Assembly: GCA_947623455.1 (NCBI GenBank)
Contig: OX392538.1
Span: 24,551,001 to 24,615,000 of the forward strand
DNA: 64,000 nt
Source: Mimachlamys varia
Taxonomy: Eukaryota; Mollusca; Bivalvia; Pectinida; Pectinidae
Direction of reading: 5' to 3'
In this document: in pieces, positions 61,801 to 64,000 of the stretch
How positions within the stretch are numbered: position 1 is the first letter of the stretch
How the letters are laid out: the number at the start of each line of letters is the position of its first letter
Made by a program: the position numbers and the translations under genes
Notes under the pieces: model-generated
What the model was told of the DNA's origin: nothing
Databases searched by the model: none
Seen by the model: only the letters and a program-made list of their open reading frames with translations

Positions 61801-63882
61801 GAGCAGTGTCAGTCATATTAATACATTTTAATGTTTCCCTCATTTGAAATGTGAAAAGGGGGAGATCTCCCTTATTGGAGGTTTCAGAGGTTAACACCTT
61901 TGATGTGTTTGGCTGTTGCTTGTGAAATGTTAATTAAGGAGAGTTATAAGATTACATAAATTATTTGCTGCTTTGTTTAAATTGGCATTATCTAAAAAGT
62001 GCATGGTACATGATAGGTATGTAGTGAGACATTGATTGGTATTTTTTGGGGGAAAATAACTTTTTCATATATTTGCTGTTAACTATTTACTATACACTTT
62101 TGCTTCCTGGCCCTTGCATCGATAACCACACATGAAGACCTTTTGTTTCAGGTAAACCTGTTTTTGAGCTATGGAAACCTGGCCTTGCTGTCAAGTGTCC
62201 ACAAAAAGTCAATCCTATAAAAAGCTCCAAGAGGAAACACCATGCACCTTTAATCAAACATTTGAGTACAGACACCAGTTCTACTCAAACACTCAAACAC
62301 TGCATAGCAATTGACATGGAAGATCTAAAAGCCAAAGCAAAGACTTATGCCAGGGATCAAGGGTTCCCTGAAGATTTTCCTCGTAAGAAGAAACAGAATC
62401 AACAAAAGGACAAGGCCATGGATTTAATCAGTGATGTTAAAAATACAGAGGAAAAATTTGTGGACAAGATTGAACCAGAACAGGGAGCCATCGCTATGAG
62501 TCAAGTGTTCATAGAGGATAAGTTTGATATGAAGGATGAGTATTATGAAAATTGGGATGGTGATTTTCATGGAAATCAGGGTGTTGATTTTGATGAAATG
62601 CAGGAGGAGGATATTGATGTAAATGAAGAATATTTTGGAAATCAGGAGGAGGATTTCAATCAAAACCAAGAGTGTGATGATCAAAGACGGCTCAGGCCAA
62701 GGAATGTCAGTAAGAAAGAGAAAAGAAAGAGAGGAAGACAGCGATGTAGAGAAAAAAAGGCTCAGGCTTGGATTCAGAAGATACAAAGTGGAGAACATGA
62801 ATCTAGTGCAATTCCAGGACAAATCAGGACTTCATTTGGCAGTTCCAAAAAAGAACGGCGGAAGATGCAGAGGTTTGAAAGAAGGGTGGCAAAAAGTACA
62901 GCATTGGCTGAGGACTATGCTAAACGTCAGTGTATAAGCGATGTTAGCTGCAATCAGTCTGGCATTGAGGGAAAAAATGACTGTATGGCTTCTAGTTCTG
63001 GCTGGAAGAGGCGGAAACAAGAGGTAACATATGAAGACGTTAGACCTTCTACCAGTTCACCCACTCCTCAGTCCTCATTAGGAAGAATGCCCCAGGGAAG
63101 ACAACCTCACACTGCAGGTCCATCACAACAGTTTTATTCCTCTAGACCTCAAGGGAGACAACCTCACACTGCAGAACCATCACAACAGTTCCCTCCCTCT
63201 AGACCTCAGGGGAGACAACCTCACTCTGCAGGTCCATCACAACGGTTCCCTCCCTCTAGACCTCAAGGGAGACAACCTCACACTGCAGGTCCATCACAAC
63301 AGTTCCATTCATCTAGACCGCAAGGGAGACAGCTTCACACTGCAGAACCATCACAAGAGTTCCATTCACCTAGACCTCAGGGGAGACAGCCTGACACTGC
63401 AGAACCATCACAGCAGTTTGGTTCTTATAGGCCTCAATCGCATCAGTTTAGTTCTTCTGGGTTCCAATGGAGGAATCCTAACACTTTAAAACCACCTGAA
63501 CAGTTTCATTCCTCTGGACCAGAACGGAGAAATCCTGATGTTTCAGAACCACTCAAAGAGTTTCATTCCTCTGGGCTTCAATGGACACAACCAAATACAT
63601 CTGAACAGTCTCAACAATTTAGTTCTTTTAGGCCTCAGTTAAGACAATCAAGTTCTTCAGAACCACCCCTACAAGTTGGTTCATCTTGTCCTCAGTGGAG
63701 AAATCCAAATAGTTCAGAACCATCCCAACAAGTCGGTTCTTCTAGGCCTCAGTGGAGAAATCCAAATAGTTCAGAACCACCCCAACAAGTTGATTTGTCT
63801 ATGCCTCAGTCCTCATTTGAAGAAATACACCAAAGACAACCTACCACATCCCAATCATCACAGCAAAGAAGTCACACTAGAG
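58746..63882 (+). CDS. TERT: Telomerase reverse transcriptase, N-terminal part (TEN domain and linker; 3' end outside window)
   Basis: Catalytic subunit of telomerase, which copies telomere repeats from the telomerase RNA in the nucleus. Six exons (58746-58858, 59382-59502, 59958-60014, 60421-60533, 61338-61423, 62152-63882) all have GT/AG borders and compatible phases, giving 740 codons plus one base. Residues 1-170 follow the vertebrate TEN domain in order: LYHEVYTLRDW (human HYREVLPLATF), LVALPPGAK (LVCVPWDAR), GQNVLSLGFG (GAKNVLAFGFA), RIGDTMMEHLL (RVGDDVLVHLL), FVPPSNYVQLTGKPVFEL (LVAPSCAYQVCGPPLYQL). The rest is linker: acidic tract about 285-340, basic tracts about 342-372 and 396-408, then 19-residue repeats from about 477 to 714. 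The TRBD, RT and C-terminal extension must lie on later exons. The start at 58746 is chosen because an in-frame stop lies at 58701 and human TERT has a similarly short lead. Identification rests on aligning recalled human motifs by eye, but the match covers the whole domain. Confidence 0.9.
59382..59502 (+). CDS. TERT: TERT coding exon 2
   Basis: Follows a ttacag acceptor. It encodes FTRFLDTTLVALPPGAK and on to MRVIE, matching the human stretch around LVCVPWDAR. It ends GAA|GTATGT in phase 0. A second acceptor (acaag) nine bases downstream at 59391 keeps the frame and would remove three residues. Confidence 0.82.
59958..60014 (+). CDS. TERT: TERT coding exon 3
   Basis: A 57-base exon between tattcag and GTTAGT, phase 0 at both ends. 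It encodes RLNRREGSGQNVLSLGFGQ, which aligns with the most conserved TEN-domain block of vertebrate TERT (RLCERGAKNVLAFGFA). Confidence 0.88.
60421..60533 (+). CDS. TERT: TERT coding exon 4
   Basis: Starts after attaacag and ends AG|GTGAGC in phase 2. It encodes VSDDPDAYMSNVARVEYR onward to FPEWKKVLS, corresponding to the human segment with [22 protein letters not shown]. Confidence 0.86.
61338..61423 (+). CDS. TERT: TERT coding exon 5
   Basis: Starts after tttatag and ends ACAG|GTAAGT, phase 2 in and phase 1 out. It encodes RIGDTMMEHLLETTSIF and VPPSNYVQLT, matching human RRVGDDVLVHLLARCALF and APSCAYQVCG. Confidence 0.9.
62152..63882 (+). CDS. TERT: TERT coding exon 6 (end of TEN domain and expanded linker)
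   Basis: A 1731-base open exon after the acceptor ttttgtttcag. It opens with GKPVFELWKPG, closing the TEN domain, then runs as hydrophilic linker. Clusters RKKK, KKEKRKRGRQRCREKK and KKERRKMQRFERR could act as nuclear-localisation or nucleic-acid-contacting segments (inference). The exon end is placed at ACTAGAG|GTAAAA (63882/63883) because the frame otherwise stops at 63893 with no TRBD. If that stop were used, the product could not be a polymerase. Confidence 0.82.
63090..63803 (+). repeat. TERT: 19-residue (57-bp) tandem repeat inside the TERT linker
   Basis: Six well-preserved units of 57 bases (63090-63431) encode variants of PQGRQPHTAGPSQQFHSSR. About seven more diverged units follow, of the style QWRNPNSSEPSQQVGSSRP. 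Units differ by substitution (G/E before PSQ, HSS/PPS/GSY before R) and the frame is kept throughout. The array is rich in P, Q, S and R and should be disordered. Confidence 0.93.
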
Positions 63883-64000
63883 GTAAAAACTAACAATAAG
63901 ATACTGAATACCAAGGCCAAGGTTATGGGAACTTTTGTGCCTTTCTTGGTGTTGGTGATGAGATTGATATAACATTACAATGTATACATACCCCTACATG

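Noticed and set aside
62424..62822. 132-codon minus-strand frame opposite TERT exon 6
   Set aside because: Antisense shadow of the acidic and basic tracts of the TERT linker.

Overview
The window is an AT-rich, gene-poor stretch of animal nuclear DNA. Small exons with GT/AG borders, long introns, tRNA-derived SINEs, fold-back elements and terminal-inverted-repeat (TIR) elements all point to an invertebrate. The repeat style (Meta-SINE-like cores, many short palindromic elements) and the TERT sequence suggest a lophotrochozoan, most likely a bivalve mollusc. That assignment is inference; no species-diagnostic sequence was recognised.

Three protein-coding loci can be supported. (1) The right end (58746-63882, + strand) holds the first six coding exons of telomerase reverse transcriptase (TERT): the TEN domain on five small exons, then one 1.73-kb exon encoding a very long low-complexity linker with a 19-residue tandem repeat. 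The RNA-binding and reverse-transcriptase domains lie beyond the window. (2) The left end (338-5186, - strand) holds glycerol-kinase-like exons. Stop codons, a phase mismatch, a missing exon and loss of glycerol-binding residues suggest a decayed, intron-containing paralogue. (3) Between 16589 and 38790 (- strand) three exons, all phase 0, can be joined into an unrecognised 158-residue protein with a basic centre and a Ser/Ala-rich acidic tail; two introns would separate them, one about 21 kb long. Two further coding-like pieces (941-1020 on -, 1106-1318 on +) sit inside the glycerol-kinase locus and were not identified.

The rest is intronic or intergenic DNA filled with repeats: four copies of one tRNA-headed SINE, a second SINE with a Meta-like core, two copies of a different tRNA-derived element, about nine copies of an unnamed interspersed repeat ending in CGCTTCGGTATTCT, several copies of another unnamed repeat, fold-back elements ending in GGATTAAC including a 350-bp nested palindrome at 10991-11340, TIR elements at 49113, 49426, 51987 and 57761, minisatellites (28-bp, 19-bp and 25-bp units), one degraded non-LTR retroelement fragment, and a 20-base G run. 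No CRISPR, operon or intact transposase was seen.

The protein-coding loci show no evident functional link. The strongest biology is the TERT N-terminus and its expanded repeat-bearing linker.
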